Of a DNA stretch of 56,929 bases, positions 15,461 through 24,582 are shown in pieces. Position 1 is the stretch's first letter. Each line of letters begins with the position of its first letter. Made by a program: the position numbers and the translations under genes. The DNA is taken from positions 1-56,929 of the forward strand of contig JAHHRG010000003.1 of assembly GCA_020025965.1 (NCBI GenBank), in the 5' to 3' direction. The DNA comes from Sutterella sp. Lineage in GTDB: Bacteria; Pseudomonadota; Gammaproteobacteria; Burkholderiales; Burkholderiaceae_F. The notes under the pieces were generated by a model, which worked only from the letters and a program-made list of their open reading frames with translations, was not told where the DNA came from and did no database searches.

Positions 15461-15988
15461 ATGTTCAACATGCAGAAGAAATACGATGAGGAGAACCCAG
15501 CCAATCGCGTGGTTCTGACATCGCGCTTCGTATGGTCGCATCCCGCTCATATGATCGCCACCTTCTTCGGTGCGGGGCTCCCGCGCCAGGCACCTGGGAC
15601 CTATGGGACGCTCGCGGGGGCGCTGGCCTTTATCGTTTTGTCTCCTAGCATGACAACCACTTACTGGTTGATTGCTACGTTGGTTCTCTTTGCCTTGGGT
15701 GTCTGGGCTTCGGATCGCGTTGCACGCGATTTGGGCGTTGACGATCACCGCGGCATTGTCGTTGACGAAGTCGTGGGAATCTGGCTTGTTTATACCTTCC
15801 TGCCAGCAGGTGTTCTTTGGTGGATTGCCGGCTTTGCGGCTTTTCGCTTCTTTGACATAGTGAAACTGCCGCCCGTCGACATTCTCGACGAAAAATTGAA
15901 AAACGGTTTGGGCGTGATGGCCGACGATGTGGTGGCTGCTTTCTACGCCTGGGTTCTTGTTAGCCTTATTGGCTGGATTTTCGGATAA
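15461..15988 (+). CDS. pgpA: Phosphatidylglycerophosphatase A
   Basis: Membrane phosphatase that removes phosphate from phosphatidylglycerol phosphate in phospholipid synthesis. The signature GLPRQAPGTYGTLAG near residues 40-54, the Asp-rich DDHRGIVVDEVVG segment and the following hydrophobic stretches fit PgpA. Length 175. The gene is 41 nt after thiL and 5 nt before pncC. Confidence 0.95.
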   Translation: MFNMQKKYDEENPANRVVLTSRFVWSHPAHMIATFFGAGLPRQAPGTYGTLAGALAFIVLSPSMTTTYWLIATLVLFALGVWASDRVARDLGVDDHRGIVVDEVVGIWLVYTFLPAGVLWWIAGFAAFRFFDIVKLPPVDILDEKLKNGLGVMADDVVAAFYAWVLVSLIGWIFG

Positions 15989-15993
15989 ACCTT

Positions 15994-16533
15994 ATGTCGA
16001 CATTGGACGATCGAATTCTTCTTCTCGCCGAGCAGGTCGGCACTGTCGCCGAGGAGCGCCGTCATGTGATCGTGACGGCCGAAAGCTGTACAGGCGGCGG
16101 CATTGCCGCGGCAATTACTGCGGTGCCGGGTTCTTCGAGTTGGTTCGAAGAAGGTTTCGTAACCTATGCGAGCGAAAAGAAAACGGAACGTTTGGGCGTG
16201 CCCGCAACATTGATTGAAGAGCATGGTGTGGTGAGCGAAACGGTTGCGCAGGCGATGGCGAGAGGTGCTCTCGCTAAGAGCACCAATGCCACAATATCAG
16301 TGGCGGTAACGGGCATTGCCGGTCCTGCGGGCGGTACGCCGATTCAACCGGTCGGCACGGTTTGTGTGGCCTGGGGCGAGCGTTACAACGGTCATGTGGT
16401 TACTTGTGCTCGAACGATTCTGGTGCCTGGAAGCCGCGCTACGGTTCGTGGCGAAACGGTTCGCCTTGCTTTGATGGGCCTTATCGAAAAAATGAGTTTC
16501 GGCAACCCAGCTCTCATGCCTTTTGACTATTAA
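15994..16533 (+). CDS. pncC: Nicotinamide-nucleotide amidohydrolase (CinA C-terminal family)
   Basis: Converts nicotinamide mononucleotide to nicotinate mononucleotide in pyridine nucleotide recycling. It is a stand-alone CinA C-terminal domain with catalytic Ser31 in TAESCTGGG, the YASEKK segment and the VTGIAGPAGG motif. Length 179, normal for PncC without the N-terminal MoeA-like domain of CinA. Five nt separate it from pgpA and two nt from the next gene. Confidence 0.95.
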   Translation: MSTLDDRILLLAEQVGTVAEERRHVIVTAESCTGGGIAAAITAVPGSSSWFEEGFVTYASEKKTERLGVPATLIEEHGVVSETVAQAMARGALAKSTNATISVAVTGIAGPAGGTPIQPVGTVCVAWGERYNGHVVTCARTILVPGSRATVRGETVRLALMGLIEKMSFGNPALMPFDY

Positions 16534-16535
16534 CT

Positions 16536-17843
16536 ATGTTGGATATTGTTGTCTTGGTGGTGCTCATCGGCCTCAATGGTGTGTTGGCGATGAGTGAAGT
16601 GGCGTTGATAGCGAGCCGTCGTGCTCGTTTGCAGAATATGGAAGAAGAGGGGTATCCGGGGGCAGCTCGCGCTAAGGATATGAACGCGGACCCGAATCGC
16701 GCGCTTTCGACGATTCAGGTAGGGATTACCTCCGTAGGCCTTCTCTCGGGTATTTTCGGTGAGTCCGCTTTGGCGCAGCCCGTGTCAATGTGGCTTCAAT
16801 CTCTAGGCGTCGGTGCCGAAACCGCCTCAATCGTCTCACTTGTTGCGGTCGTGATGCTTTTGACCTATTTCTCGATTGTTTTGGGTGAATTAGTTCCGAA
16901 GCGCATCGGTCAGCTGTCGCCTGAAAGCCTTGCCTGTCGCGTCTCTCCTTGGCTCTATCGTTTGTCGGTGATTGCCACGCCGTTTGTGAAGTTGCTTTCT
17001 GAATCGACGAGTCTCATTCTTCGTGTCCTTCATATCAATACCTCCAAGCAGTCGGCCGTCACCGAAGAAGAAATTCACGCCATGATTGACGAAGGCGAAG
17101 AATCGGGGATTATTGAAACGGCCGAACGCGATATGGTGCGCAATGTCTTCCGTTTGGACGACCGCCAAGTGGCTTCTTTGATGACCCCTCGTAGCGATAT
17201 CGAATGGATTGACCTTGAAGACAGTTGCGAAGTGAACGTTGAAAAGATCCGCTCGTCGAACCGTTCGCGTCTGCCGGTCTGTGAGGGTAGCCTGGACAAC
17301 GTAAAGGGCTTTTGTTCTACGCGAACGCTTCTGCAACAAATGATGGATAAGGGAAAGGCGAACTTCAACTCGAACCTGACGAATCCTGTTTATGTGCCAG
17401 AATCTCTCACCGGGATGGAACTGCTTGAAAATTTCCGTAAGACCGATACTCAAGTAGCACTCGTTGTCAACGAATACGGTGAAGTGCAGGGGATCGTTTC
17501 ACCTCGTGATGTTTTGGAAGCCATCGCTGGCGAATTCAAGCCTGAAGAACCCGAAGATGCATGGATCACGAAACGCGAAGACGGCTCACTCCTTTTGGAC
17601 GGCATGATTCCGATTCCGGAGTTAAAGGATGTTCTCGATTGGAAGCATATGCCGGAAGAAGAGGAAGGGCGTTACAACACCTTGGCAGGTTTTTTGATGC
17701 TTCTCTTGGGACGACTTCCGCGTGAGGGCGACATTTGCGAATGGAATACCTGGCGTTTTGAAATCGTTGATATGGATGGGCGACGGATCGACAAGGTATT
17801 GGTTTCGCACCTTCCTTTGAAAAGCGACGGGAAACTGTCATAA
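16536..17843 (+). CDS. HlyC/CorC (CNNM)-family membrane protein
   Basis: Probable divalent-cation (Mg2+/Co2+) transport protein of the hemolysin-like CNNM family. The DUF21/CNNM transmembrane domain spans residues about 1-190, with SEVALIASRRARL near the N-terminus and several hydrophobic helices. A CBS pair follows (about 200-325, including VASLMTPRSDIEWID and VVNEYGEVQGIV), then a CorC_HlyC domain (about 340-425). It starts two nt after pncC and ends the operon. The name hemolysin used for relatives does not imply toxin activity. Confidence 0.93.
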   Translation: MLDIVVLVVLIGLNGVLAMSEVALIASRRARLQNMEEEGYPGAARAKDMNADPNRALSTIQVGITSVGLLSGIFGESALAQPVSMWLQSLGVGAETASIVSLVAVVMLLTYFSIVLGELVPKRIGQLSPESLACRVSPWLYRLSVIATPFVKLLSESTSLILRVLHINTSKQSAVTEEEIHAMIDEGEESGIIETAERDMVRNVFRLDDRQVASLMTPRSDIEWIDLEDSCEVNVEKIRSSNRSRLPVCEGSLDNVKGFCSTRTLLQQMMDKGKANFNSNLTNPVYVPESLTGMELLENFRKTDTQVALVVNEYGEVQGIVSPRDVLEAIAGEFKPEEPEDAWITKREDGSLLLDGMIPIPELKDVLDWKHMPEEEEGRYNTLAGFLMLLLGRLPREGDICEWNTWRFEIVDMDGRRIDKVLVSHLPLKSDGKLS

Positions 17844-17873
17844 GAGACAAAAAGAAAAACTCTGTTTCCGATG

Positions 17874-17895
17874 CGGCCGATCAAACGATCGGCCG
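17874..17895 (+). repeat. Perfect inverted repeat after the CorC-like gene
   Basis: CGGCCGATC-AAAC-GATCGGCCG, a 9-bp perfect GC-rich stem, 30 nt after the stop codon. It is followed by TTAACATAT rather than a T run, so it may be a weak terminator or a mRNA end-stabiliser. Confidence 0.45.
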
Positions 17896-17967
17896 TTAAC
17901 ATATGGAGAATGGAGTTCTTTCGGCGGATTTTTCAGAAAGAATGAAGAGGAAAAGAGGAATACAAAC

Positions 17968-19173
17968 ATGACCATGACACCCGCGGCCCGTTGGGGCGCT
18001 ATTGCAGGCTGTCTCGTTCTGGCCGGTGCCGGTTCAGCGGGCGCTATTCTCTGGCAGGCGAGCACCTTCGATGCCAACTTTGCCGACATACAGAAAAAAT
18101 TGACTGACGAGGGCGCACGTCAGGGGTTCATTGTCGTTGTTGAAGAAACGGGACGCGACTGGCGTTCTCGTGATCTAAGTGTGCGCTTCGGCGGTCCCGG
18201 CGTAGATATGCGCTGGACGGGGAAGGCCACCTTCGGCTTCGGAACTTCCGCCATGCTCACGCTAGATACGGCTTACGGGACAGCCGCTCAGTTTGAAGAG
18301 CTCGGCATTGTTGGCTACAGTGACAAGATCACGCTCGAATCAGCACTGGCGAGCGCTGATCTCAAGTGGAGTTGGGAAACCGTGCCCTTTAAGATCATGG
18401 AAGACAAGGTCATTCTGGCCGATGTCGGTGCAATGAGTCTTACGGGTACCGGTGATATGACGGCCGCAAACTTTAAGCTTGACGGCTTGATGGTGGGCGA
18501 CAAGGCTGAGAAGCTCGTTGTGAATACTTTGACGGCTGACTTTAAGGCGGATGTCGAAGACATGCGAAATTCGTCGGTTAGCTGGAAAATCGCAAGCTTC
18601 AATTACGAAGGAGGCGAAGAAAAAGTGGCTCTGGGCGAATCGACCCTAACGATGGGTATTCGCGTCACGGGTGAGCAGAAACAAACGGATCAAGATGGCA
18701 GGAAAGTGCCGTCGGCGATTTTCAGTCTCGACTACGGTATGAAGTTGGGGGCCATGGATGAAGCGGGGGTGCGCCTGTGGGACGAATGGGAAGCTCGTGC
18801 AGAAGTAAATGAAATTCCCGAAAAGCTCTTGACGTCTCTGGCATTCCATCAGCCTGAAGACCGTTTTGGCGTCCTTGCGTATCTTCAGTACGCCTTCCAT
18901 CGTCAGGGACTTAACATAAACCTCCCCGTAAACGTCTGGCGCCTGCAGGGAGCTGAGGCAAGCGTGACCGGAAAGTTGGTTGATACCGACACGGGGCTTG
19001 GTTTCTTTGAAGTGAAGATTGATTCGGCCTTTGCCGACAATGTGCCTGAATTGAAGCAGGAAACCGATATTTGGGTGAAGGAAGGACTTCTACGTGAGGA
19101 AGAGGGGCGATTGGTGGGCCATGGCATCATTGATAGTCAAGCGCGCTTCTTTATGAACGGCAAACCGCTCTAA
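17968..19173 (+). CDS. DUF945 (YdgA-like) family protein
   Basis: Function unknown. The protein (401 residues) has an N-terminal membrane or signal segment (AIAGCLVLAGAGSAGAILW, about 10-28) and a long beta-rich periplasmic region with repeated strand patterns, including ALASADLKWSW and the phrase NFKLDGLMVGDKAEK. The overall layout and length fit the YdgA/DUF945 family of Gram-negative envelope proteins. The family match is by style and is moderately certain. It lies 124 nt after the CorC-like gene and ends at a strong bidirectional terminator shared with pyrF. Confidence 0.7.
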   Translation: MTMTPAARWGAIAGCLVLAGAGSAGAILWQASTFDANFADIQKKLTDEGARQGFIVVVEETGRDWRSRDLSVRFGGPGVDMRWTGKATFGFGTSAMLTLDTAYGTAAQFEELGIVGYSDKITLESALASADLKWSWETVPFKIMEDKVILADVGAMSLTGTGDMTAANFKLDGLMVGDKAEKLVVNTLTADFKADVEDMRNSSVSWKIASFNYEGGEEKVALGESTLTMGIRVTGEQKQTDQDGRKVPSAIFSLDYGMKLGAMDEAGVRLWDEWEARAEVNEIPEKLLTSLAFHQPEDRFGVLAYLQYAFHRQGLNINLPVNVWRLQGAEASVTGKLVDTDTGLGFFEVKIDSAFADNVPELKQETDIWVKEGLLREEEGRLVGHGIIDSQARFFMNGKPL

Positions 19174-19190
19174 GCACACGAGGCAATGAT

Positions 19191-19226
19191 AAAGGGGCTC
19201 TAGATCACTCGATCTAGAGCCCCTTT
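19191..19226. terminator. Bidirectional terminator between the DUF945-like gene and pyrF
   Basis: A perfect 16-bp stem (19191-19206 with 19211-19226) around ACTC, with AAA at one end and TTT at the other. It serves the plus-strand gene ending at 19173 and minus-strand pyrF ending at 19246. Confidence 0.9.
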
Positions 19227-19245
19227 ACAGTGGAAAAATCATCGC

Positions 19246-20061
19246 TTAGCGGCGAGCAGCGTTGATGGCATCGCGAGTAGCGATGGCACTCTGACGAGCT
19301 GCTTCCTTCCAATCGGTGTCACGGGAAGCGTAGATAATGGCGCGGCCAGAGTTGATCACCATACCCGTTCCGTCAGCGGTGATACCAGCTTTGACGCAAG
19401 CTTCGATATCGCCGCCCTGAGCACCGATACCCGGAACAAGCAGGGTTGTTTCAGGAGCAATGCGGCGGACATTGGCGAGTTCGGCCGGGTAAGTGGCACC
19501 GACTACAAGACCTAACTGGCCGTTCACATTCCAATCGGTAGCTGCGAAGCGTGCGAGACGTTCGTAGATGCGTTCGCCTTCAACAGTCAACATCTGGATG
19601 TCGTCCCCGCCGGGATTCGAGGTACGGCAAAGAATGAAGGCACCCTTGTCAGCATAAGCCATGTACGGCTTGATGGTATCGAACCCCATGAAAGGTGAGA
19701 GTGTTACACAGTCGGCTTCGAAACGATCGAAGGCTTCCATGGCGTAGTGTTCGGCCGTGGAGCCGATGTCACCTCGCTTCGCATCAAGAATAACGGGAAC
19801 CTTCGGATAGTTCTTGTGAATGTAATCGATGATGGCCTTCAACTGATCTTCGGCACCGCAGGATGCAAAGTAGGCAATCTGGGGCTTGAAGGCACAGACG
19901 AGATCGGCTGTGGCGTCAACGATGCCCGTACAGAAGTCATAAATGGCCGTCTCGCGGCCGACAAGTTCGTGAGGGAAGCGGGCCGGATTCGGGTCGAGCC
20001 CCACGCAAAGGAGGGAATCGGCATTCTGCCAACGTTCTTTGAGCATGTCGGTAAAAGTCAT
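19246..20061 (-). CDS. pyrF: Orotidine 5'-phosphate decarboxylase (type 2)
   Basis: Last step of UMP synthesis, decarboxylating OMP. The protein belongs to the longer type 2 group: LCVGLDPNPARFP at the N-terminus, the catalytic VILDAKRGDIGSTAEHYA with its Lys-Asp array, then SNPGGDDIQ and LLVPGIGAQGGD. ATG 20061 (MTFTDML) is chosen; an upstream TTG at 20076 would add five residues without a better ribosome-binding site. It is monocistronic and convergent with the DUF945-like gene. Confidence 0.96.
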   Translation of the reverse strand: MTFTDMLKERWQNADSLLCVGLDPNPARFPHELVGRETAIYDFCTGIVDATADLVCAFKPQIAYFASCGAEDQLKAIIDYIHKNYPKVPVILDAKRGDIGSTAEHYAMEAFDRFEADCVTLSPFMGFDTIKPYMAYADKGAFILCRTSNPGGDDIQMLTVEGERIYERLARFAATDWNVNGQLGLVVGATYPAELANVRRIAPETTLLVPGIGAQGGDIEACVKAGITADGTGMVINSGRAIIYASRDTDWKEAARQSAIATRDAINAARR

Positions 20062-20203
20062 CGCGTAACACCACAAAAGGAAAATTGATAAAAACGGGCG
20101 CTATCTTAACAAATTCGCTCGAAAGTCGAAGCATTGTCGCCCAATCCACCATTTTGCCTCATCCTGCCAAGAAAGGGAATCGGCAAGGAGTGAAGGAAGG
20201 TAC

Positions 20204-20240
20204 AAAAAAGGCCGATATCGTAGAGATATCGGCCTTTTAA
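20204..20240 (-). terminator. Terminator of groES-groEL (minus strand)
   Basis: AAAAGGCCGATATC and GATATCGGCCTTTT form a 14-bp stem around GTAGA. It lies about 60 nt after the groEL stop codon on the minus strand and is flanked by A/T runs on both sides. Confidence 0.88.
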
Positions 20241-20300
20241 AGAGTATGTGTAGCGTGAGAAAGGAATCGGACTCGGGAGGAGTCCGACTCAACTCTCAAA

Positions 20301-21944
20301 TTACATCATCGGCATGCCGTCCATACCGCCCATGCCACCCATGCCGGCAGGGAGAGCCTTTTCTTCCATCGGCAGATCAGCAATCATGCAATCCGTCGTC
20401 AGGATGAGAGAAGCCACAGACGCGGCATTCTGGAGGGCCGTACGGGTCACCTTCGTCGGGTCGAGAACACCCATTTCAACGAGGTCGCCGTATTCGCCCG
20501 TCTGAGCGTTGTAGCCGTAGTTGCCTTCGCCGTGAGCGACGTTGTTCACAACAACGCTGGGTTCGTCACCGGCGTTAGAAACGATCTGGCGGAGCGGTTC
20601 TTCCATGGCGCGAAGAACGATGCGGATACCAGCATTCTGTTCGTCGTTGTCGCCTTCGATATTAAGGATGGCCTGCTTGGCGCGGATAAGAGCAACACCG
20701 CCGCCAGCGACGATACCTTCTTCAACGGCAGCGCGCGTGGCGTGCAGAGCGTCTTCAACGCGAGCCTTCTTTTCCTTCATTTCGACTTCAGTAGCGGCAC
20801 CGACCTTGATCAAAGCCACACCGCCGGCCAACTTGGCCACACGTTCCTGAAGCTTTTCACGGTCGTAGTCGGAAGAGGAAGCATCAATCTGCTGACAAAT
20901 CTGCGTGACACGACCCTGAATGTTTTCAGCGGAGCCTGCACCGTCAATGATCGTCGTGTTTTCCTTGGTGATTTCAACCTTCTTGGCAGAACCGAGGTGA
21001 TCAAGCGTGACCTTGTCGAGCGAGAGACCGATCGTGGACGTCACGAGCGTGCCACCCGTAAGGATGGCGATGTCTTCAAGCATGGCAACGCGGCGGTCGC
21101 CAAAGCCAGGAGCCTTAACGGCAGCGACCTTGATCGTACCGCGGATGGAGTTCACGACGAGCGTGGCGAGAGCTTCACCGTCGATGTCTTCGGCGATGAT
21201 AACGAGCGGACGAGCAGCCTTGGCGACCTGTTCGAGAACAGGAAGAAGTTCGCGGATGTTGCTGATCTTCTTGTCGTGGAGAAGAATGAGCGGATTATCA
21301 AAGCAAACGGCCTGCTTTTCCGGCTGGTTGATGAAATACGGAGAGAGGTAACCGCGGTCAAACTGCATACCTTCAACGACTTCGAGTTCGTTGGCGAGGC
21401 TCTTGCCGTCTTCAACCGTGATCACGCCTTCCTTACCCACCTTATCCATGGCTTCGGAAATGATTTCGCCGATTTCCGTATCGGAGTTGGCGGAGATAGA
21501 ACCGACCTGAGCGATTTCCTTGTTGGTCGTCGTCGGCTTGCTGATCTTGCGGAGCTCGGCGATGGCGGCAGCCACGGCCTTGTCGATACCGCGCTTCAAG
21601 TCCATCGGGTTCATGCCGGCGGCAACGAACTTCATGCCTTCGTCAACGATAGCCTGAGCGAGAACTGTAGCGGTCGTCGTGCCGTCACCAGCGTTGTCGG
21701 AAGTCTTCGAGGCGACTTCGCGAACCATACAGGCCCCCATGTTTTCGAACTTGTCCTTAAGTTCGACTTCCTTAGCAACGGACACACCGTCCTTCGTTAC
21801 CGTCGGCCCCCCGAAGGCGCGTTCGAGAACGACGTTACGACCCTTCGGGCCGAGCGTAACTTTGACGGAGTTAGCGAGAATGTTGATGCCGCGGACCATC
21901 TTGGTACGGGCATCATCACCGAAAAGAACCTGCTTAGCAGCCAT
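20301..21944 (-). CDS. groEL: Chaperonin GroEL (60 kDa)
   Basis: Double-ring ATP-dependent folding chamber. The 547-residue protein carries LGPKGRNVVLERAFGGP, the ATP-site motif GDGTTTATVLAQ and the Gly/Met-rich tail GGMGGMDGMPMM. It lies 52 nt downstream of groES and shares its heat-shock promoter. Residues look intact along the whole length. Confidence 0.99.
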   Translation of the reverse strand: MAAKQVLFGDDARTKMVRGINILANSVKVTLGPKGRNVVLERAFGGPTVTKDGVSVAKEVELKDKFENMGACMVREVASKTSDNAGDGTTTATVLAQAIVDEGMKFVAAGMNPMDLKRGIDKAVAAAIAELRKISKPTTTNKEIAQVGSISANSDTEIGEIISEAMDKVGKEGVITVEDGKSLANELEVVEGMQFDRGYLSPYFINQPEKQAVCFDNPLILLHDKKISNIRELLPVLEQVAKAARPLVIIAEDIDGEALATLVVNSIRGTIKVAAVKAPGFGDRRVAMLEDIAILTGGTLVTSTIGLSLDKVTLDHLGSAKKVEITKENTTIIDGAGSAENIQGRVTQICQQIDASSSDYDREKLQERVAKLAGGVALIKVGAATEVEMKEKKARVEDALHATRAAVEEGIVAGGGVALIRAKQAILNIEGDNDEQNAGIRIVLRAMEEPLRQIVSNAGDEPSVVVNNVAHGEGNYGYNAQTGEYGDLVEMGVLDPTKVTRTALQNAASVASLILTTDCMIADLPMEEKALPAGMGGMGGMDGMPMM

Positions 21945-21996
21945 TTTATTTAATCCTTGCTTTCAAAAACTTGTCTTTGGAACTGGTGCGGTCGAA

Positions 21997-22287
21997 TTAG
22001 GCTTCGACAACGCCCATGATTTCTTCTTCACGCATGACGAGAAGTTCCTGACCGTCGACCTTCACGGTCTGACCGGAGTACTTGCCGAAGAGAACGCGAT
22101 CGCCGACCTTGACGTCGAGAGCGATGAGGCGGCCGGCTTCGTCGCGCTTGCCCGGACCGACGGCAATCACTTCACCCTGATCAGGCTTTTCACCAGCGGA
22201 TTCCGGGAGAACGAGGCCGAAGGAAGTAGTCGTTTCAACGTCGAGACGCTTAACAATGACGCGGTCATGCAACGGACGAATTTGCAT
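21997..22287 (-). CDS. groES: Co-chaperonin GroES (10 kDa)
   Basis: Heptameric lid of GroEL. The 96-residue protein shows the family frame RPLHDRVIVKR, the mobile loop and KSGQ-like segment SYSGQTVKVDG-type region (here KYSGQTVKVDG), and ends in EEIMGVVEA. It is the promoter-proximal gene of the groES-groEL operon. Confidence 0.99.
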   Translation of the reverse strand: MQIRPLHDRVIVKRLDVETTTSFGLVLPESAGEKPDQGEVIAVGPGKRDEAGRLIALDVKVGDRVLFGKYSGQTVKVDGQELLVMREEEIMGVVEA

Positions 22288-22422
22288 TTGTGAACTCCAA
22301 ATAAAAACTGGATGACGGGGAACAAAAGGGACAAGATAAAGAGTCCGTTTTGCTCGCCGATGATGTAAAAATGAGTGTTAAGCACCCCCCGTTGGCGAGG
22401 GTTTGCTTAGCATTTAACCCCT

Positions 22423-22450
22423 ATATGGGGATGCCCTTTAAAAAAACAAG
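22423..22450 (-). promoter_or_regulatory. Sigma-32-type heat-shock promoter of groESL
   Basis: On the minus strand CTTGTT (22445-22450) and CCCCATAT (22423-22430) are 14 nt apart, matching the sigma-32 pattern CTTGAA-N13-15-CCCCATnT. Transcription would start around 22416, about 130 nt before groES. No CIRCE inverted repeat was seen, which favours RpoH over HrcA control. Confidence 0.75.
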
Positions 22451-22487
22451 GGGCAAATGAAGAAAAAATTATAGAGGAGAAGCTGAC

Positions 22488-24131
22488 GTGAACCGAGGGA
22501 AAAAGTGGCTGTCAGGCGGACAAGCAATCAAGACGATTGTTGTGGCGGTATTGGGCGTATTTTCCATCGCGTCCGCAATGGCGGACGTAGAAGCTGACAA
22601 GACTGGCGATCAAGTTGTCCGACCGCTTTCGGAGTCCGTAACCTCGTTGCCCCCTTCGCTTCAAAAAGCTGCCCGACGTTGGCAGGTGAATCCGGCCGAC
22701 GTGACGGCTGTGGTGATTCCGCTTGATCGCGTCAATATGAGACTTAACGAGCCTGCAGGCGATCCTGCGCCGATCCTTGCTGTCAATGCCGACCGCTCTG
22801 TAGCTCCCGCATCCACTGCCAAGTTGGTGACAACCTTGGTGGCACTCGATAAGCTAGGCGTCAATTTCCGCTGGAAAACCGACTTCTATGCCGATCGAGT
22901 ACCCGATAAAAATGGGCGAGTTAAGAATCTCTGGATTCGCGGAGGAGGCGATCCGACTTTAGTGGTCGAAGACTTTGCACTTGAAATGCACCGCTTGATG
23001 GGTAATGGCGTTCGTCATATCGAAGGGAACATCATCGTTGATAGAAGCCACTTTTCGGTTCCGAAGGGGGATCCGTCGGCCTTTGACGGACGGGCGACGA
23101 GGCCGTACAACCTTTTGCCAGATCCCGCGATCATCAATTATCGAAATCTGAGTTTTGAAATTACGCCGGTTGAGGGTGAAGACTACGCTCGTATCGTCAC
23201 TTTACCCGACATGGCCGGTGTGACGGTCCCGAAAACCATCCGTCTCAAGAAGAATGGCGGTTGCGGTAACTGGAAGGACGCGATCGGCTACAAGATGGAA
23301 ACGCTCGACAACGGTCAGAAGCGCGTGAAATTTACGGGGGCGCTTCCCAAAGCTTGCGGAGCAAAAAATTTCAATACGATCGCTTTTGAAGAGAACGAAT
23401 ACATCGAACGCCTATTCCGTGCACTCTGGGAAAAAGAGGGCGGAACTTGGAAGGGACATGTGGTTTCCGGGAAGGTTCCCGAAACGGGAGTAACCCTTCT
23501 GCAGCGCCATTTATCGCCTTCTTTGGCCGACACAGTACGCCTCGTTAACAAGTGGTCCAACAATCTCATTGCCAGACATATCTTCTTTTCGCTCGGCAAC
23601 GTAGTGATTGAGGAAGAAGAAAAGTCAAAGGTTTCGGGAAAAATTGAATCAAGAGTTCAAAAAGCAACTGTGGAAACGCGCACAGATCGTTCGCTTCCCT
23701 ATCGTCGAAGCTTGACGCTAGATGATGCACGTGGGGTGGTTGCCAGTTGGATGGAAGAAAACGGTATCGATCCGGCCTTGACTTATATTGACAACGGGTC
23801 GGGGCTCTCGCGAAAAACCAGAACGACTGCAAGTGCGATGGCAAAACTATTGGCGGTTGGCTGGAAGAGCCCGGTAATGAGTGATTTCATGGCTTCGCTT
23901 CCAATTACGGGGGTTGACGGTACGATGGCCAAAAGAAAGGTCGCCGTTCGTTACGGTCATTTCAAGACAGGATTCTTGTCCGATGTGCGTTCGGTGGGAG
24001 GTTACGTACTTGCGAAAGACGGACGACGCTATGCGGTTTTTGCGAGCGTACACGGTAGCAAAAACATGCCGGGCGGCATTGCTTTCCTCGACAACGTTAT
24101 TCTTTGGACCTTCAATCAAGAGGGAAAATAA
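22488..24131 (+). CDS. dacB: D-Ala-D-Ala carboxypeptidase/endopeptidase, PBP4 type
   Basis: Periplasmic class C penicillin-binding protein that trims or cleaves peptidoglycan peptides. A signal peptide (Lys-rich start, hydrophobic core to about residue 32) precedes the enzyme. The three active-site motifs are present: S109-T-A-K112, SNN in KWSNNLIARH, and KTG in HFKTGFLSD. Length 547 fits the DacB family with its inserted domains. The start is GTG 22488, with AGAGGAGAAG just upstream. It is divergent from groESL and followed by the rnpB promoter. Confidence 0.95.
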   Translation: MNRGKKWLSGGQAIKTIVVAVLGVFSIASAMADVEADKTGDQVVRPLSESVTSLPPSLQKAARRWQVNPADVTAVVIPLDRVNMRLNEPAGDPAPILAVNADRSVAPASTAKLVTTLVALDKLGVNFRWKTDFYADRVPDKNGRVKNLWIRGGGDPTLVVEDFALEMHRLMGNGVRHIEGNIIVDRSHFSVPKGDPSAFDGRATRPYNLLPDPAIINYRNLSFEITPVEGEDYARIVTLPDMAGVTVPKTIRLKKNGGCGNWKDAIGYKMETLDNGQKRVKFTGALPKACGAKNFNTIAFEENEYIERLFRALWEKEGGTWKGHVVSGKVPETGVTLLQRHLSPSLADTVRLVNKWSNNLIARHIFFSLGNVVIEEEEKSKVSGKIESRVQKATVETRTDRSLPYRRSLTLDDARGVVASWMEENGIDPALTYIDNGSGLSRKTRTTASAMAKLLAVGWKSPVMSDFMASLPITGVDGTMAKRKVAVRYGHFKTGFLSDVRSVGGYVLAKDGRRYAVFASVHGSKNMPGGIAFLDNVILWTFNQEGK

Positions 24132-24151
24132 GGAAAAAAACGAGAATACTG

Positions 24152-24180
24152 TTGAAAAAAATGCCGAAAGCGAATAAAGT
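24152..24180 (+). promoter_or_regulatory. Sigma-70 promoter of rnpB
   Basis: TTGAAA (24152-24157) and TAAAGT (24175-24180) are spaced exactly 17 nt. The predicted start at about 24187 coincides with the 5' end of the extended P1 stem of RNase P RNA. Confidence 0.7.
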
Positions 24181-24186
24181 TTGCCC

Positions 24187-24510
24187 CTTGACTGCAGACA
24201 CTTTTCCAGACGATCGTCGGTGGGTTAGCCCCACGGGAGGAAAGTCCGGACTCCGCAGGGCACCGTAGCAGCTAACAGCTGTCCGCCGTGAGGTGAGGAT
24301 TAGAGCAACAGAGACGAGCCGACTTAGGGTCGGGTGAAACGGGCAATCTCTACGGGGAGCAACATCAAATAGGCAATCGTTGGTTCGGCCCGAACCGATT
24401 GCGGGTAGATGGCTTGAGGCGGCGCGTGAGTGTCGTCCTAGACGAATGATCGTCACTGAACAGCAATGTTCGGAACATAATCCGGCTTATCGGAAGAGTG
24501 AGCAGTCAAC
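24187..24510 (+). ncRNA. rnpB: RNase P RNA, bacterial type A
   Basis: Catalytic RNA that matures tRNA 5' ends. Conserved blocks are visible in order: GGAGGAAAGTCCGGACTCC near 24237, AGAGCAACAGAGA, GGGTGAAACGGGCAA, CAAATAGGCAATCG, GCGGGTAGATGGCTTGAG, CCTAGACGAATGATCGTC, and the closing ATAATCCGGCTTAT. The P1 ends pair well: CACTTTTCC (24199-24207) with GGAAGAGTG (24492-24500), extended by TTGACTGC (24188-24195) with GCAGTCAA (24502-24509). At about 320 nt it is shorter than E. coli M1 RNA (377), consistent with reduced peripheral helices. Confidence 0.95.
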
Positions 24511-24516
24511 CCAATT

Positions 24517-24559
24517 CAAAAAAACGAGCGTATCGCATAAGCGATCCGCTCGTTTTTTT
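24517..24559. terminator. Terminator between rnpB and dsbD
   Basis: AAAAAAACGAGCG pairs with CGCTCGTTTTTTT, with an inner stem ATCGC/GCGAT around ATAA. A and T runs on the two sides make it usable for both rnpB (plus) and dsbD (minus). Confidence 0.9.
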
Positions 24560-24582
24560 ATATGCGTTCGATCATCTGAAAG

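Noticed and set aside
20532..21953. 473-codon plus-strand open frame opposite groEL
   Set aside because: It is the exact antisense of groEL, has no recognisable domains, and reflects the codon bias of the real gene.
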